From the NCBI GenBank assembly GCA_944388075.1, contig CALXHI010000013.1, positions 1 to 49,855 of the forward strand: a stretch of DNA of 49,855 bases, in the 5' to 3' direction. The translations under genes were made by a program, and so were the position numbers. This document shows positions 10,076 through 18,626 of the stretch, in pieces. Source of the stretch: an uncultured Clostridia bacterium. GTDB lineage: Bacteria; Bacillota; Clostridia; Oscillospirales; Ruminococcaceae. Every line of letters begins with the position of its first letter. The stretch's first letter is position 1. Below the pieces are notes generated by a model. That model was not told the origin of the DNA, searched no databases, and saw nothing but the letters and a program-made list of their open reading frames with translations.

Positions 10076-10108
10076 CAACACCCGTCACGGTGAACATGAC
10101 GGGTGTTG
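10076..10108 (-). terminator. Terminator of gap
   Basis: CAACACCCGTCA (10076-10087) pairs perfectly with TGACGGGTGTTG (10097-10108). On the minus strand a U-rich stretch follows. It sits about 15 bp beyond the gap stop codon. Confidence 0.85.
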
Positions 10109-10122
10109 CGTGCAAGATGAGA

Positions 10123-11160
10123 TTAGCCCAGCTCTGCGAAGTACTTAATGGTGCGAACCATCTGGCTGGTGTAGGAGTTCTCGTTGTCGTACCAAGAAAC
10201 GACCTGTACCTCGTAGAGGTCATCGGCAATCTTAGCAACCATGGTCTGCGTTGCATCGAACAGAGAGCCATAGGTCATACCGATCACATCGGAGGAAACG
10301 ATCTGATCCTCGTTGTAGCCGAAAGAAGCAGAAGCAGCAGCCTTCATAGCAGCATTGATGCCTTCCTTGGTAATGTCAGAGCCTTTGACAACAGCGGTCA
10401 GGATGGTGGTAGAACCGGTCGGAACCGGAACACGCTGCGCAGAACCGATGAGCTTGCCGTTCAGCTCCGGAATCACCAGACCGATTGCCTTTGCAGCACC
10501 GGTGGAGTTCGGAACGATGTTAGCAGCGCCGGCACGTGCACGACGGAGATCGCCCTTGCGGTGCGGACCGTCGAGGATCATCTGGTCGCCGGTGTAAGCG
10601 TGAATGGTGCTCATGATACCGGACTGGATCGGAGCATAGTCATTCAGAGCCTTTGCCATCGGAGCGAGACAGTTGGTCGTGCAGGAAGCAGCAGAGATGA
10701 TGGTGTCATCCTTGGTCAGGGTGTTCTCGTTGACGGAGAAGACGATGGTGGGCAGATCGTTGCCAGCGGGAGCAGAGATAACGACCTTCTTTGCGCCGGC
10801 ATTGATATGAGCCTGGGACTTCTCCTTGGAGCAGTAGAAGCCGGTGCACTCCAGAACGACATCAACGCCGATCTGACCCCAAGGCAGATCCTTTGCGTCC
10901 TTCTCGGCGTAAATCTTGAGGGTCTTGCCGTCGACGGTCAGGGTGCCTGCCGCATCATCAGCGGAAACGGTGTGAACGTTCTCACCGATCTTGCCGCAGT
11001 AGCCGCCTTGTGCGGTATCGTACTTCAGCAGGTGAGCGAGCATGGAAGGCTTGGTCAGGTCATTGATGGCAACAACCTCGTAGCCCTCTGTGCCGAACAT
11101 CTGACGGAAAGCCAGACGGCCGATACGGCCAAAACCATTGATAGCAACTTTAACGGACAT
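10123..11160 (-). CDS. gap: Glyceraldehyde-3-phosphate dehydrogenase
   Basis: A 345-residue glycolytic enzyme that oxidizes glyceraldehyde 3-phosphate with NAD+ and phosphate. It has the N-terminal Rossmann motif INGFGRIGR and the catalytic cysteine in SAASCTTNC (Cys160). The sugar-phosphate site motif appears as [24 protein letters not shown] precedes the ATG. Codon use is strongly biased toward a small set of codons, as expected for a highly expressed gene. It is monocistronic, with its own promoter (11192-11220) and terminator. Confidence 0.97.
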   Translation of the reverse strand: MSVKVAINGFGRIGRLAFRQMFGTEGYEVVAINDLTKPSMLAHLLKYDTAQGGYCGKIGENVHTVSADDAAGTLTVDGKTLKIYAEKDAKDLPWGQIGVDVVLECTGFYCSKEKSQAHINAGAKKVVISAPAGNDLPTIVFSVNENTLTKDDTIISAASCTTNCLAPMAKALNDYAPIQSGIMSTIHAYTGDQMILDGPHRKGDLRRARAGAANIVPNSTGAAKAIGLVIPELNGKLIGSAQRVPVPTGSTTILTAVVKGSDITKEGINAAMKAAASASFGYNEDQIVSSDVIGMTYGSLFDATQTMVAKIADDLYEVQVVSWYDNENSYTSQMVRTIKYFAELG

Positions 11161-11191
11161 TGGAATTACCTCCTAAGAATTTGATACCTCT

Positions 11192-11220
11192 ATTGTACAC
11201 CATTTCTCAAAAAAATGCAA
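11192..11220 (-). promoter_or_regulatory. Promoter of gap
   Basis: On the minus strand: TTGCAT (11215-11220), a 17-base spacer and TACAAT (11192-11197). The sequence around and after the -10 is shared with the acn promoter. Confidence 0.7.
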
Positions 11221-11443
11221 GCACTTTGACAAAAAAAAACAGGCAAGCGAACAAGAAACGATTTTTTGTCAGAATTAGACAAATGCTGCATAGCTGTCGG
11301 ACTGAATTTTACGGCTGTACAGCAATATCAGTGCCGCAAAATCCGGGAGTTTTTATACAGTTTGCCCGTGACAATGCGGTGGCAGCGATTGTGCAGTTGA
11401 TTTTGCTGTGCATTTGCATATTTCCGATAAAATCGAAATGCTT

Positions 11444-11617
11444 GGGCAACACCGCACAAAGCTCGCCTGACGGCTTTGCACGCCATCTGCTTGCGCTTTT
11501 CCGTCATATATCACAAAAATGCTTCGGGATACCACAGAGTATTCCCTGCGCTTTTTGTTTCATCTGACGAAAAAATCGACTGCGCATCTGTCGCACAATC
11601 TTTGTGCGGTATTGCCC
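11444..11617. mobile_element. MITE-like element with 18-bp terminal inverted repeats
   Basis: GGGCAACACCGCACAAAG (11444-11461) and CTTTGTGCGGTATTGCCC (11600-11617) are inverted repeats with one mismatch, enclosing about 138 bp without a credible gene. The end sequence resembles the start of the IS5-like remnant at 49594 (14 of 15 bases). It lies in the gene-free stretch 11221-11795; apart from this and the flanking promoters, I see nothing else there. No clear target duplication was found. Confidence 0.6.
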
Positions 11618-11801
11618 TTGCAGTTGCATTGGTCAAATCTCACAAAAGCAAACGCACATATCCGTGTACATCTACGATTTTTTTGTGAACTTGTAAAAAA
11701 CTCCGGTGTATGGGGTATAATAATGGTATATAACAATGGTGCTTGATTAATAGTAGGATGATTTCAGGGGCGTATGCCCGAACAGGACAGGAGGAATGAA
11801 T

Positions 11802-12815
11802 ATGCAAGATGCAATGCTGTCGGCACTCAAACTGCTGCTCCGTCCTGCGGCAGAACCGATTTGTATTCTGAATCAAAACGGGGAATTGCTCTGGGCAAGT
11901 GAGGTGCAGGCGGAAGCTCTCTATCGGCAGGCAGCGGAATCATTATCGGCTGCCTCTTGGAAAACAGACGATCCACCGAATGCTGCCGTACAAGTGGTAC
12001 ATATCGATGAGATGGGAGATTTGCTTTTGATGAAACTGGCGGACTGCCTGGTGTGTCGGCTTCGTGAAGCAGAATCGAAAGCGGCAGATTCCCTGCGACC
12101 GCTGTGTTGGAACGAGGCTCGGCAGGATGCAGCATATCTGCTGCAGTGTTTCGATACATTATCGCAAGCAACATCGGAGGATGCAGCCATGGTGCGTCGA
12201 CAGCTGCACCGTCTTTGCTATCATATTCTCAATGAAGCCGCACACAATGATGAGCTGGTTCGTTATACACAGGCTGCATCTGAGCTGTGCAGGATATCAT
12301 TTCCGGATGTTGCGATTTTGCTGCAGGAATTCGTGCTGACTCTGCGAGACAGTGTGAACGGGTCGCTATGTGTTGAAACGGCATCGATTCCATTTGGCTT
12401 GTTTGTGCGTGTGGATGCAGAGCGTCTGCGGTTTCTGTTGGCAACGCTGATTGTGCGGGCACAGATGCGGGATTTAGCATATCGAAACCTGTTGATTGGT
12501 TGTAGTCTTGCTGCAAATCACATTGTCATTGTATGCACATTTTCCAAGCAGGATGGCTTGCATGATGCGGAAACGAGCCTACAGGATACCGCAATTGCGG
12601 AAAAGGAACAATTGATTTTGGATCATTTCTGTAATACCTACGGCGCAGTCTTTTCAGAAACAGAAACCGATGAAACGCTGGTATTCCGGTTGAAGCTTCC
12701 GACCGTTGAACCGGACAGTATGTTTTTTTCTGCATATCAGGAGGATTATGCCGGTGCGAGGTATCCATTCAATATAGTACAAATCGTATTGTCCCTCACC
12801 ATGGCCTGTTCGTAA
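11802..12815 (+). CDS. Cytosolic protein resembling a degenerate histidine kinase
   Basis: About 337 residues with no membrane segment. The N-terminal stretch (about 12-60, PICILNQNGELLWAS) looks PAS-like. The central part is helical. The C-terminal part follows the order of a histidine-kinase ATPase domain: VRVDAERLRFLLATLIVRA stands where the N-box should be, and ILDHFCNTYGAVF...LVFRLKLP where the last helix and strand should be. The Asn of the N-box and the glycine-rich G1/G2 boxes are missing, as is a recognizable phospho-accepting His motif. It would therefore be a pseudo-kinase or scaffold. ATG 11802 lies 7 bases after AGGAGG; ATG 11796 touches it. It precedes a pilin gene that has its own promoter. 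Function unknown. Confidence 0.6.
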   Translation: MQDAMLSALKLLLRPAAEPICILNQNGELLWASEVQAEALYRQAAESLSAASWKTDDPPNAAVQVVHIDEMGDLLLMKLADCLVCRLREAESKAADSLRPLCWNEARQDAAYLLQCFDTLSQATSEDAAMVRRQLHRLCYHILNEAAHNDELVRYTQAASELCRISFPDVAILLQEFVLTLRDSVNGSLCVETASIPFGLFVRVDAERLRFLLATLIVRAQMRDLAYRNLLIGCSLAANHIVIVCTFSKQDGLHDAETSLQDTAIAEKEQLILDHFCNTYGAVFSETETDETLVFRLKLPTVEPDSMFFSAYQEDYAGARYPFNIVQIVLSLTMACS

Positions 12816-12895
12816 CAGTATGAATGATGGGCAAAATGCACGAATTGGAGTACCTTTTTTTGGAGGAATGCACATTCATATTTTGTTCATCTTCT

Positions 12896-12925
12896 ATTGA
12901 CAAATGGGTCAATCTATGGTATACT
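12896..12925 (+). promoter_or_regulatory. Pilin promoter with overlapping palindrome
   Basis: TTGACA (12897-12902), a 17-base spacer and TATACT (12920-12925). ATTGAC (12896-12901) and GTCAAT (12908-12913) form an inverted repeat on the -35 box, a likely repressor site. Confidence 0.7.
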
Positions 12926-12998
12926 AATATTGAGCTTTCGTGCGCAGCATATTGTCGGAGCATATGCTGCGAAGAGATTTGGAAACGAGGAGGGTTTT

Positions 12999-13634
12999 AT
13001 GATGAAGATGTCTGCACATCGATATCAGAAAAAAGGCTTTACATTGCTGGAACTCATGATTGTCATAGCCATTATCGGCGTATTGTTGGCAGTGCTGATT
13101 CCGACGATGTCCGGCTATTTCAAACGCAGCCGTTTGAGTGCGGCAAACAGCAATGCAAAGGTGGTATTCAATTCCTTGCAGACCATCTGTCAGGAATTGG
13201 AGTTTAAGGAGCGTGGCAAGACCGAATCTCTGTTTTATGGAGAGAATACGCAGAGCGGTACAATCATCCTGATGTCTAATGGCGGCACATTTATTGAGCC
13301 TGTGATAGAGATTGCAAGTGGTATCGTGCTGCAAAATCCGGCAGATGCTGAGGCATTGAATGGTACATCGACGGAGGATGCCAATGCAGTACGGCAAAAA
13401 ATGGTGCGCCTGTTTGACGCACAGAATGAAACGGTGTGGGCGGCATATATTGAGAACTATATGGTGAAGTTTGTGTACTGTGCGGATAATGAGATAACGA
13501 ATTATATTGGCGGCTATCCAATTAAGCAGGAAGAGGTTGCGGCAGTAAATAGACTGCTCTCGATGACGATATCTGATTTTACCTCTGTGGTAGATGAGGC
13601 GTGGGGCAGCGGTACACCTGCACCTACGACATGA
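12999..13634 (+). CDS. Type IV pilin-like (prepilin) protein
   Basis: About 211 residues. A short positive leader ends in the prepilin peptidase site KKGFTLLELMIVIAIIG, with cleavage after the Gly and Glu at +5, followed by a hydrophobic helix of about 20 residues that anchors the subunit and packs in the pilus core. The globular C-terminal domain has no family I recognize. GAGGAGGG precedes two adjacent ATGs (12999, 13002) and either could be used. Ruminococci use such pilins in adhesion to cellulose, so an adhesin role is plausible but not shown. No assembly ATPase, platform or peptidase genes are nearby. A good promoter and a terminator frame this gene alone. Confidence 0.85.
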   Translation: MMKMSAHRYQKKGFTLLELMIVIAIIGVLLAVLIPTMSGYFKRSRLSAANSNAKVVFNSLQTICQELEFKERGKTESLFYGENTQSGTIILMSNGGTFIEPVIEIASGIVLQNPADAEALNGTSTEDANAVRQKMVRLFDAQNETVWAAYIENYMVKFVYCADNEITNYIGGYPIKQEEVAAVNRLLSMTISDFTSVVDEAWGSGTPAPTT

Positions 13635-13645
13635 CATAAAGGATC

Positions 13646-13680
13646 AAGCGACTTACTGATGAAAAGTAGGTCGCTTTTTT
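13646..13680 (+). terminator. Terminator of the pilin gene
   Basis: AAGCGACTTAC (13646-13656) pairs with GTAGGTCGCTT (13666-13676), with one G-U pair, and is followed by six T. Confidence 0.85.
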
Positions 13681-13701
13681 ATGGGAAAGGAGGACAGGCT
13701 T

Positions 13702-14196
13702 ATGCCGGACTTCACAAAGTGGCCGATGGGCAATCTGCGCTATTTGCTGACGGGTGTGCCGGCACTGATCACGCTGCTGTTGATTTGCCGTGCCATTGGA
13801 AAATTGATCGAACCGTTTGGAGAATGGGTAAAGTTTCAAGGCCGTTGTGAGCGTGTGGAATTGAAGGAACAGGGCTGTGGTTTGCAGGTGACATTTCAGG
13901 ATGCACAGCGGCTGACCCATACGGCAGCGTTGTACACAGCTGCATCGCAGGCAAGCCCCATACAACCGGGAGATACGGTTGCGATTGTGATTCGTCGGGA
14001 GGCGTTTCATTCCGGATGCTATCCGGCAACACTCGAGGAAATTGCCGGAACACCGGTGGTATTTCTGCGTACGGAGCAGGCGCCTGCTTTTCGGAAAGCA
14101 TGGCTGCGAATTTTGCTTCGGCAGGTCTGTATCTGTGTGGTATCGCTGCTTGTATTTGTGGCTATGATGCTGATTTGCTTTCCGCCACGCACCTAA
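13702..14196 (+). CDS. Membrane protein of unknown function
   Basis: About 164 residues with one hydrophobic segment near the N-terminus (about 14-30, LLTGVPALITLLLICRAIG) and another at the C-terminus (about 137-160), around a soluble beta-rich core. The sequence of the core suggests a small OB-like or DUF3592-type domain (residues about 43-105), a comparison made on pattern only. AAGGAGG at 13687-13693 fits ATG 13702; an earlier in-frame ATG at 13681 has none. It follows the pilin terminator and precedes the phosphoesterase-like gene by 55 bp, so the two may be co-transcribed. Confidence 0.65.
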   Translation: MPDFTKWPMGNLRYLLTGVPALITLLLICRAIGKLIEPFGEWVKFQGRCERVELKEQGCGLQVTFQDAQRLTHTAALYTAASQASPIQPGDTVAIVIRREAFHSGCYPATLEEIAGTPVVFLRTEQAPAFRKAWLRILLRQVCICVVSLLVFVAMMLICFPPRT

Positions 14197-14250
14197 CCAT
14201 CGGGTGATGTACTCGAGCATAGCAACAATGGAAAATGATGGAGGATTCGG

Positions 14251-15042
14251 ATGAGAATCGGAATTTTGATGGGCATTCACAGTAACCTGCCGGCATTGGA
14301 AGCGGTTTTGCATGCTGCTGCATCGGCACATTGTTCTCATTGGATTTGTTGTCATGGGCTATTGGGCATCGGACCGTATCCGGCGCAGGTTGTGAAACGG
14401 ATACGGCAGATGTCGGATTGTACGGTAACGGTGACCGCTGAAGAGGCGAACAATCGGGGTCCGAAAGCATATTTCACCAGTCTGATGTCGAGCAAGGATA
14501 TACTGTTCTCGCAATGGCAAAGTGCGCGACTGTCAACGGCAGATGCAGTCTATTTACAAACGCTGCCCCGAACGGTATCTCTCGAAGCAGAGGGGCATGT
14601 CATTACGGTTGTTCCGAACAGCACAGCCTTGATTGCTCCGACTGCGGAACAGCTTGCGGCGGCTTATGCAGATGTGCCGGGCGATATTCTGCTTTATCCA
14701 CCTACGATGATGCCTCTTTGTGTACAAAAAGATGGACGGTACTTTTTCAATGTCGAACCGGTCGGTTGTCCACCGCCCACGAGAAGTGGTGCATCTTATG
14801 GCATTTTAGATGTGACGGCAGACGCTGTGACATTCGAGCGGCATGTGGTGAGCTATGAGATACAGCAGATACTTGATGAGTATTGCAGGCTCAATATCCC
14901 CAATATGGAAATGCTCAGTCTGATGTATTTCCACCGCAGAATGCGAAACACGAATAATCCGTATGCTGTTATGAAAAAGCAGAAACGGAAGCGTTCGTCA
15001 TTTGCAGCGAAGAACAGCGATTTGCGTATGCGCAATCCTTGA
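14251..15042 (+). CDS. Catalytically dead metallophosphoesterase-like protein
   Basis: A 263-residue protein with the fold order of YfcE/MJ0936-type calcineurin-like phosphoesterases: MRIGILMGIHSNLPALEAVL at the start and VEPVGCPPPTRSGASYGILD near the end align with the family pattern. The metal-binding residues are replaced. The family DIH reads GIH, the GD motif before LVGYGP reads HG (CHGLLGIGPYP), GNHE reads AEEANN, and the GHTH motif is gone. Without these it cannot bind the two metals used in hydrolysis. The open frame and coherent codon use suggest it is kept for a non-catalytic role. The C-terminus (about 240-263) is Lys/Arg-rich. Two terminators follow. Confidence 0.7.
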   Translation: MRIGILMGIHSNLPALEAVLHAAASAHCSHWICCHGLLGIGPYPAQVVKRIRQMSDCTVTVTAEEANNRGPKAYFTSLMSSKDILFSQWQSARLSTADAVYLQTLPRTVSLEAEGHVITVVPNSTALIAPTAEQLAAAYADVPGDILLYPPTMMPLCVQKDGRYFFNVEPVGCPPPTRSGASYGILDVTADAVTFERHVVSYEIQQILDEYCRLNIPNMEMLSLMYFHRRMRNTNNPYAVMKKQKRKRSSFAAKNSDLRMRNP

Positions 15043-15060
15043 ACCAGTCGGAACAGCACA

Positions 15061-15088
15061 GACACTGCATTGTTTTTGATGCGGTGTC
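15061..15088 (+). terminator. Terminator after the phosphoesterase-like gene
   Basis: GACACTGCAT (15061-15070) pairs with ATGCGGTGTC (15079-15088), with one G-U pair, then TTTTGTTG. Confidence 0.75.
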
Positions 15089-15102
15089 TTTTGTTGAACA
15101 GG

Positions 15103-15139
15103 AAAAGAACGGCAAACGGGAATCGTCTGCCGTTCTTTT
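15103..15139. terminator. Bidirectional terminator between convergent genes
   Basis: AAAAGAACGGCA (15103-15114) pairs perfectly with TGCCGTTCTTTT (15128-15139). A and T runs at both sides let it serve the CE12 gene on the minus strand as well. Confidence 0.8.
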
Positions 15140-15167
15140 CGGTTTTTGGGGAGGTTTCGCAAGTGTA

Positions 15168-18122
15168 TCAGGATACCTGATTGGACAGGCTAAGCCCCAT
15201 GTTTTTGATGCCATCGCAGATAATGCGTGCCACGGCAGCGGCACCGGTTTCGGTGAAGTGGGTGAAATCCGTACCGCCGTCGGTGGTCGAACCCATGTAG
15301 TAGTTGTAGACGGTGTTGTAATCGAGACTGTTGAAATTGCCCACCATCGCCTGATTGAGGTCGAAGTAGGGGATATTGTACTTGGCAGCCAACTGTGTGC
15401 AGGCGGTATCGATATTGCGATAGCCGGCGGAGAACGGCTGGCTCTGGTTCTTGATCGAGAGGGTCGGTGACATCAGAATCGGCGTTGCGCCCTTGGCAAG
15501 TGCACCTTCGATATAGAACTGCATATAGTATTCAAACGAGCCTTCGGTCGGGTTATCGACAAAGCCGCAGCAGGGCGCATAGCGTTCTGCATTGCTCGAT
15601 GCGCCATCGTTGATGCCGAAGCAGACGATCAGGTAGTCGCCTTCCTTGATGGCATCGAGAATGGTAGTCAATCTGCCGTTGTCATAGAAACTCTTGGAGC
15701 TGCGACCGGCGATGGCGTGGTTGGAAACGGTTACTGCGTCGGTGAAGGAATCGCTGAGGTAGTAGCCCCAGCCCTGCTGCGGTGCATAGCTTGCACGATA
15801 GGATTGTGCGGTGGAATCGCTTGCGACATAGACCACGGTTTTTTCGCTTGTGATGGGTTCGTCCGGCTCTTCACCGGGGAGATAGGTTTCGGCAATCGGC
15901 TCATCGGTCTTGGCAACACGCATATAGTCGATGTTCGGGCCGCCATGTTCGGTGAAGGAAGTCAGCGTGATGTAGTTGATGCCGGCATGGAGCGGGAGTA
16001 CCAAAGCACGTTCTGCCCAAGTCATCCAGCTGTCGGTAGTCAGGAAGCTTTGCAGCCAGGTATCGGTTGTGCCGTCCAGCGAAATCAGCATCTGACGGTC
16101 ATCGGCTGAGCCGTTTGCGATATGGAAGGTGCAGAGGTAGTTGCCGGCTTCTGCCACACGAATGGCAAAGGTCAGCGAACTGTCCTTGCTGTTGTTGAGG
16201 TTGACATAGGAGGGCGAACGGAAACCGGTGTTGGAGGTTTCGGTCATACCATTGAGGATGGCATGATTCTGTGCAGGATATTGCGGTTCTGCGAAAGTAT
16301 CAGTCTGTGCGGAGAGGTAGCTGACCATCATGCGGTGGTCGGTGGCGGTGTGATAGAGGTCGCCATCCACATCGGCGGCCTGTTTTTCGGCATTCGAGCC
16401 GCTGTTTTGCGTCAGCATACGCCGCTGCAAGGTGGCGTCGATGGCATTGACTACGCCGTCATTGTTGAGGTCGCCCTGCAAGAGCGGCAGATCGGAGAGC
16501 GATGCCGGGAGCAGCTTCCAGCTCTGGCAGGCGTGACCGTTGAGCGTCCACTGTGCTACATTTGCGCCCTCATCGGTCAGTGCTGAGGCAACCTCAACAC
16601 AGGAGGCATAGCCGGAGGATTTGGTTTGGATGACATAGCTGCCATCGTCCTGCGCCACGAGACGGAAAATTTGCGCATCGGCATTGGTATTGGAATAGAT
16701 GCCGATGTTCGTACCATCTGCGATATTGCCGTAGTCCACATCGAGCAGATAGGTTGTACCGCCATCGAGCATGGAATAGATATAGTATTCGCCCTCGGTG
16801 GCAGCAGCGGTCAGCTTCCAGAGATTGCTTTCAGCAGGAACGGTCACCGTGTTCTGGCAGACATTCGTGCCGTTGGCAGCCACACCGCCTTCGACAGAAA
16901 GATATTTTCCGCTGTTGACGTTCTGAATGAGATAGGTCGAACCCTCGGGGAAAATTGCACCGGTGGTCGTATCCGGAACGTTGACCGTACCGTCAAGCGG
17001 CAGTGCATCCGCCATGAACTCTGCCAGCACGGTTGCACCGGCACGATTCGGATGGAGGGTATCGCCGTCCATATAGAGTGCGGTGGTGGCATCCGTGCCG
17101 ATTTCGATGCAGTGATCCTGCCACATCGTAAACAGGTCAACGACTTGCAGTCCCAATTCCGTGCCGATTTGGTCGAGCGTTGTACCGAACCAACGTCCGG
17201 TCAGCAGCGGCGAACGGGAAGCGTCACCATTTCTGCCCTGCTGCTTGACGAGGATAACCGTCATACCCTTTGCCATGGCTCGTTTTGCCATATCGGTAAC
17301 GACATTGTAATATTCTTCAGCATTGGAATAGTTGGTATCGTTGATGCCGATGGAAATGACATAGATATCGCCGGTTTTGCCGTAGGTTTCAATGGCGGTG
17401 AACTGACCGGCATTGACAAAGCCTGCCGCATATTGACCGCTTGCCGCCATATTGCGCACCTGCCATTTGGAGGTATCAATCAGCGAGGGAAGCATCTGTC
17501 CCCAGCCGGCCTGTACGGAGCTATCGAGCGGATAGTAGTTGCAGACGGTCGAGTCACCGCAAATCCAGATGGTTGGGTTTGTGGTCGTGCTGTCGGAGAT
17601 TTTGGTAATTTCCAGAGCCGACAGCGTGAACGCATAGCCCGCCTTGCCCTCGACACAGCAGAGATTGAGCTGTCCGTCTGTGACGGGAATCTGGAAGGTA
17701 TCGGTGGCGTTATTACCGGTGAGGTTGATCAGCTGGAGCATACCCTCTGCGGCAACGCTCGTGCGGTTGGTATTACCGAGCCAGACCGTAACCTGATAAA
17801 GCCCGTTCGGAACATCGGCACAGAAGGTATTCGTGCCGGTGGCGGTTGCATTGGTGAACTGCACGGCATCGCTCAATGCACCCGAGCCGCTTGCGGAAAC
17901 ATCTTTGACCGTACAGCCGGAGCTGAAGCCATAGCCGGTGCTGCTTTGATAGGTGGTCGCTGCGGTGACACCGGTGTAACCGCTTGCCGTACCGCCATTA
18001 CCGAAATCGAATTTCCAGTACTCCGAGGCGGCAGAGGCTTGCGTGGCAGGCATAGGCGCTGCGGTCAGCGCCATCGTCAATGCTGCCGCAAGTCCTGTGA
18101 GCTTGGAACGGATGCCTTTCAT
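15168..18122 (-). CDS. Dockerin-bearing double esterase (CE12-type rhamnogalacturonan acetylesterase)
   Basis: A 984-residue secreted enzyme with a signal peptide (about 1-32). An N-terminal beta-domain (33-175) precedes a first SGNH hydrolase domain (about 183-395: Ser191 in CGDST, Asn261 in GIND, Asp354/His357 in DTLHPN). Next come a ricin-type CBM13 (about 398-540), an internal dockerin (about 550-605, GDLNNDGVVNAID) and a CBM35-like module (about 615-738). A second SGNH domain follows (about 763-984: Ser770, Asn838, Asp952/His955). Both catalytic sets are complete. The order CE12-CBM13-dockerin-CBM35-CE12 is known from R. flavefaciens. It probably removes acetyl groups from pectin or related polysaccharides outside the cell. 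The Shine-Dalgarno is an unusual run of six G (18133-18138 on the complement). Confidence 0.88.
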   Translation of the reverse strand: MKGIRSKLTGLAAALTMALTAAPMPATQASAASEYWKFDFGNGGTASGYTGVTAATTYQSSTGYGFSSGCTVKDVSASGSGALSDAVQFTNATATGTNTFCADVPNGLYQVTVWLGNTNRTSVAAEGMLQLINLTGNNATDTFQIPVTDGQLNLCCVEGKAGYAFTLSALEITKISDSTTTNPTIWICGDSTVCNYYPLDSSVQAGWGQMLPSLIDTSKWQVRNMAASGQYAAGFVNAGQFTAIETYGKTGDIYVISIGINDTNYSNAEEYYNVVTDMAKRAMAKGMTVILVKQQGRNGDASRSPLLTGRWFGTTLDQIGTELGLQVVDLFTMWQDHCIEIGTDATTALYMDGDTLHPNRAGATVLAEFMADALPLDGTVNVPDTTTGAIFPEGSTYLIQNVNSGKYLSVEGGVAANGTNVCQNTVTVPAESNLWKLTAAATEGEYYIYSMLDGGTTYLLDVDYGNIADGTNIGIYSNTNADAQIFRLVAQDDGSYVIQTKSSGYASCVEVASALTDEGANVAQWTLNGHACQSWKLLPASLSDLPLLQGDLNNDGVVNAIDATLQRRMLTQNSGSNAEKQAADVDGDLYHTATDHRMMVSYLSAQTDTFAEPQYPAQNHAILNGMTETSNTGFRSPSYVNLNNSKDSSLTFAIRVAEAGNYLCTFHIANGSADDRQMLISLDGTTDTWLQSFLTTDSWMTWAERALVLPLHAGINYITLTSFTEHGGPNIDYMRVAKTDEPIAETYLPGEEPDEPITSEKTVVYVASDSTAQSYRASYAPQQGWGYYLSDSFTDAVTVSNHAIAGRSSKSFYDNGRLTTILDAIKEGDYLIVCFGINDGASSNAERYAPCCGFVDNPTEGSFEYYMQFYIEGALAKGATPILMSPTLSIKNQSQPFSAGYRNIDTACTQLAAKYNIPYFDLNQAMVGNFNSLDYNTVYNYYMGSTTDGGTDFTHFTETGAAAVARIICDGIKNMGLSLSNQVS

Positions 18123-18267
18123 TTTATAGATACCCCCCTGATTCTATTCGGATATGTGTGTCTGTATTAGGCGATGGCGTATCCTGAAATGTTCGGAAAG
18201 GATTGCCGAATCTGCCCGATTATTTGCTGAAATCGCATGAAATATTATGCGATATTGAGCCATCTTC

Positions 18268-18297
18268 ATCTTACCATAGGGCAAGCGGCATTGTCAA
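18268..18297 (-). promoter_or_regulatory. Promoter of the CE12 gene
   Basis: On the minus strand: TTGACA (18292-18297), an 18-base spacer and TAAGAT (18268-18273). This gives a leader of about 140 bases. Confidence 0.6.
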
Positions 18298-18442
18298 GAG
18301 GCTGCGTCAAACAGGACTGAAAAGAACAGCAATCGGACACAATTGTACAGTTTGGAATAGTGCCAAAATCATTCTACAAAATGTAATTGAAAAGTTCATA
18401 GCTTATTTACATTCCTTTCAATCTCCCGTCAATTTTTTCAGG

Positions 18443-18549
18443 TATACTTAAGGCACAGGTTGAGGAAACCTTGTTTCAAATCCCCAATCCCCCCATTTTG
18501 TGTTCATTTCATCTCAAGACTATGCGGTTTCCGCATAGTTTTTCTTTTT
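18443..18549 (+). ncRNA. Probable small RNA A with C-rich loops
   Basis: A -10 box TATACT (18443-18448) predicts a start near 18455. The RNA would end at a textbook terminator: ACTATGCGG (18519-18527), loop TTT, CCGCATAGT (18531-18539), then a T-rich tail. There is no ribosome binding site or frame of note. AGGTT/AACCT near the 5' end forms a small hairpin, followed by an unpaired stretch with two C-runs (AATCCCC and AATCCCCCC, 18478-18494). C-rich single-stranded runs of this kind mark RsaE/RoxS-type small RNAs, which bind Shine-Dalgarno sequences. No clear -35 is seen; CATTCNTTTCA lies 33 bases before the -10, exactly as in RNA B. Confidence 0.6.
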
Positions 18550-18626
18550 GTATGGGGTATTTGAGCCGGACCAAAAATTTTTTTCTGCATTTTCATTCTT
18601 TTCAGGTTATTTTAATCCGACGAGGG

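Noticed and set aside
9595..11184. A 529-codon plus-strand frame
   Set aside because: It spans parts of aconitase and gap on the other strand and has no domain.
11160..11567. A 135-codon frame between gap and the kinase-like gene
   Set aside because: It begins at the gap start, runs through the gap promoter and the MITE, and has no ribosome binding site.
16626..18170. A 514-codon plus-strand frame
   Set aside because: Shadow of the CE12 gene.
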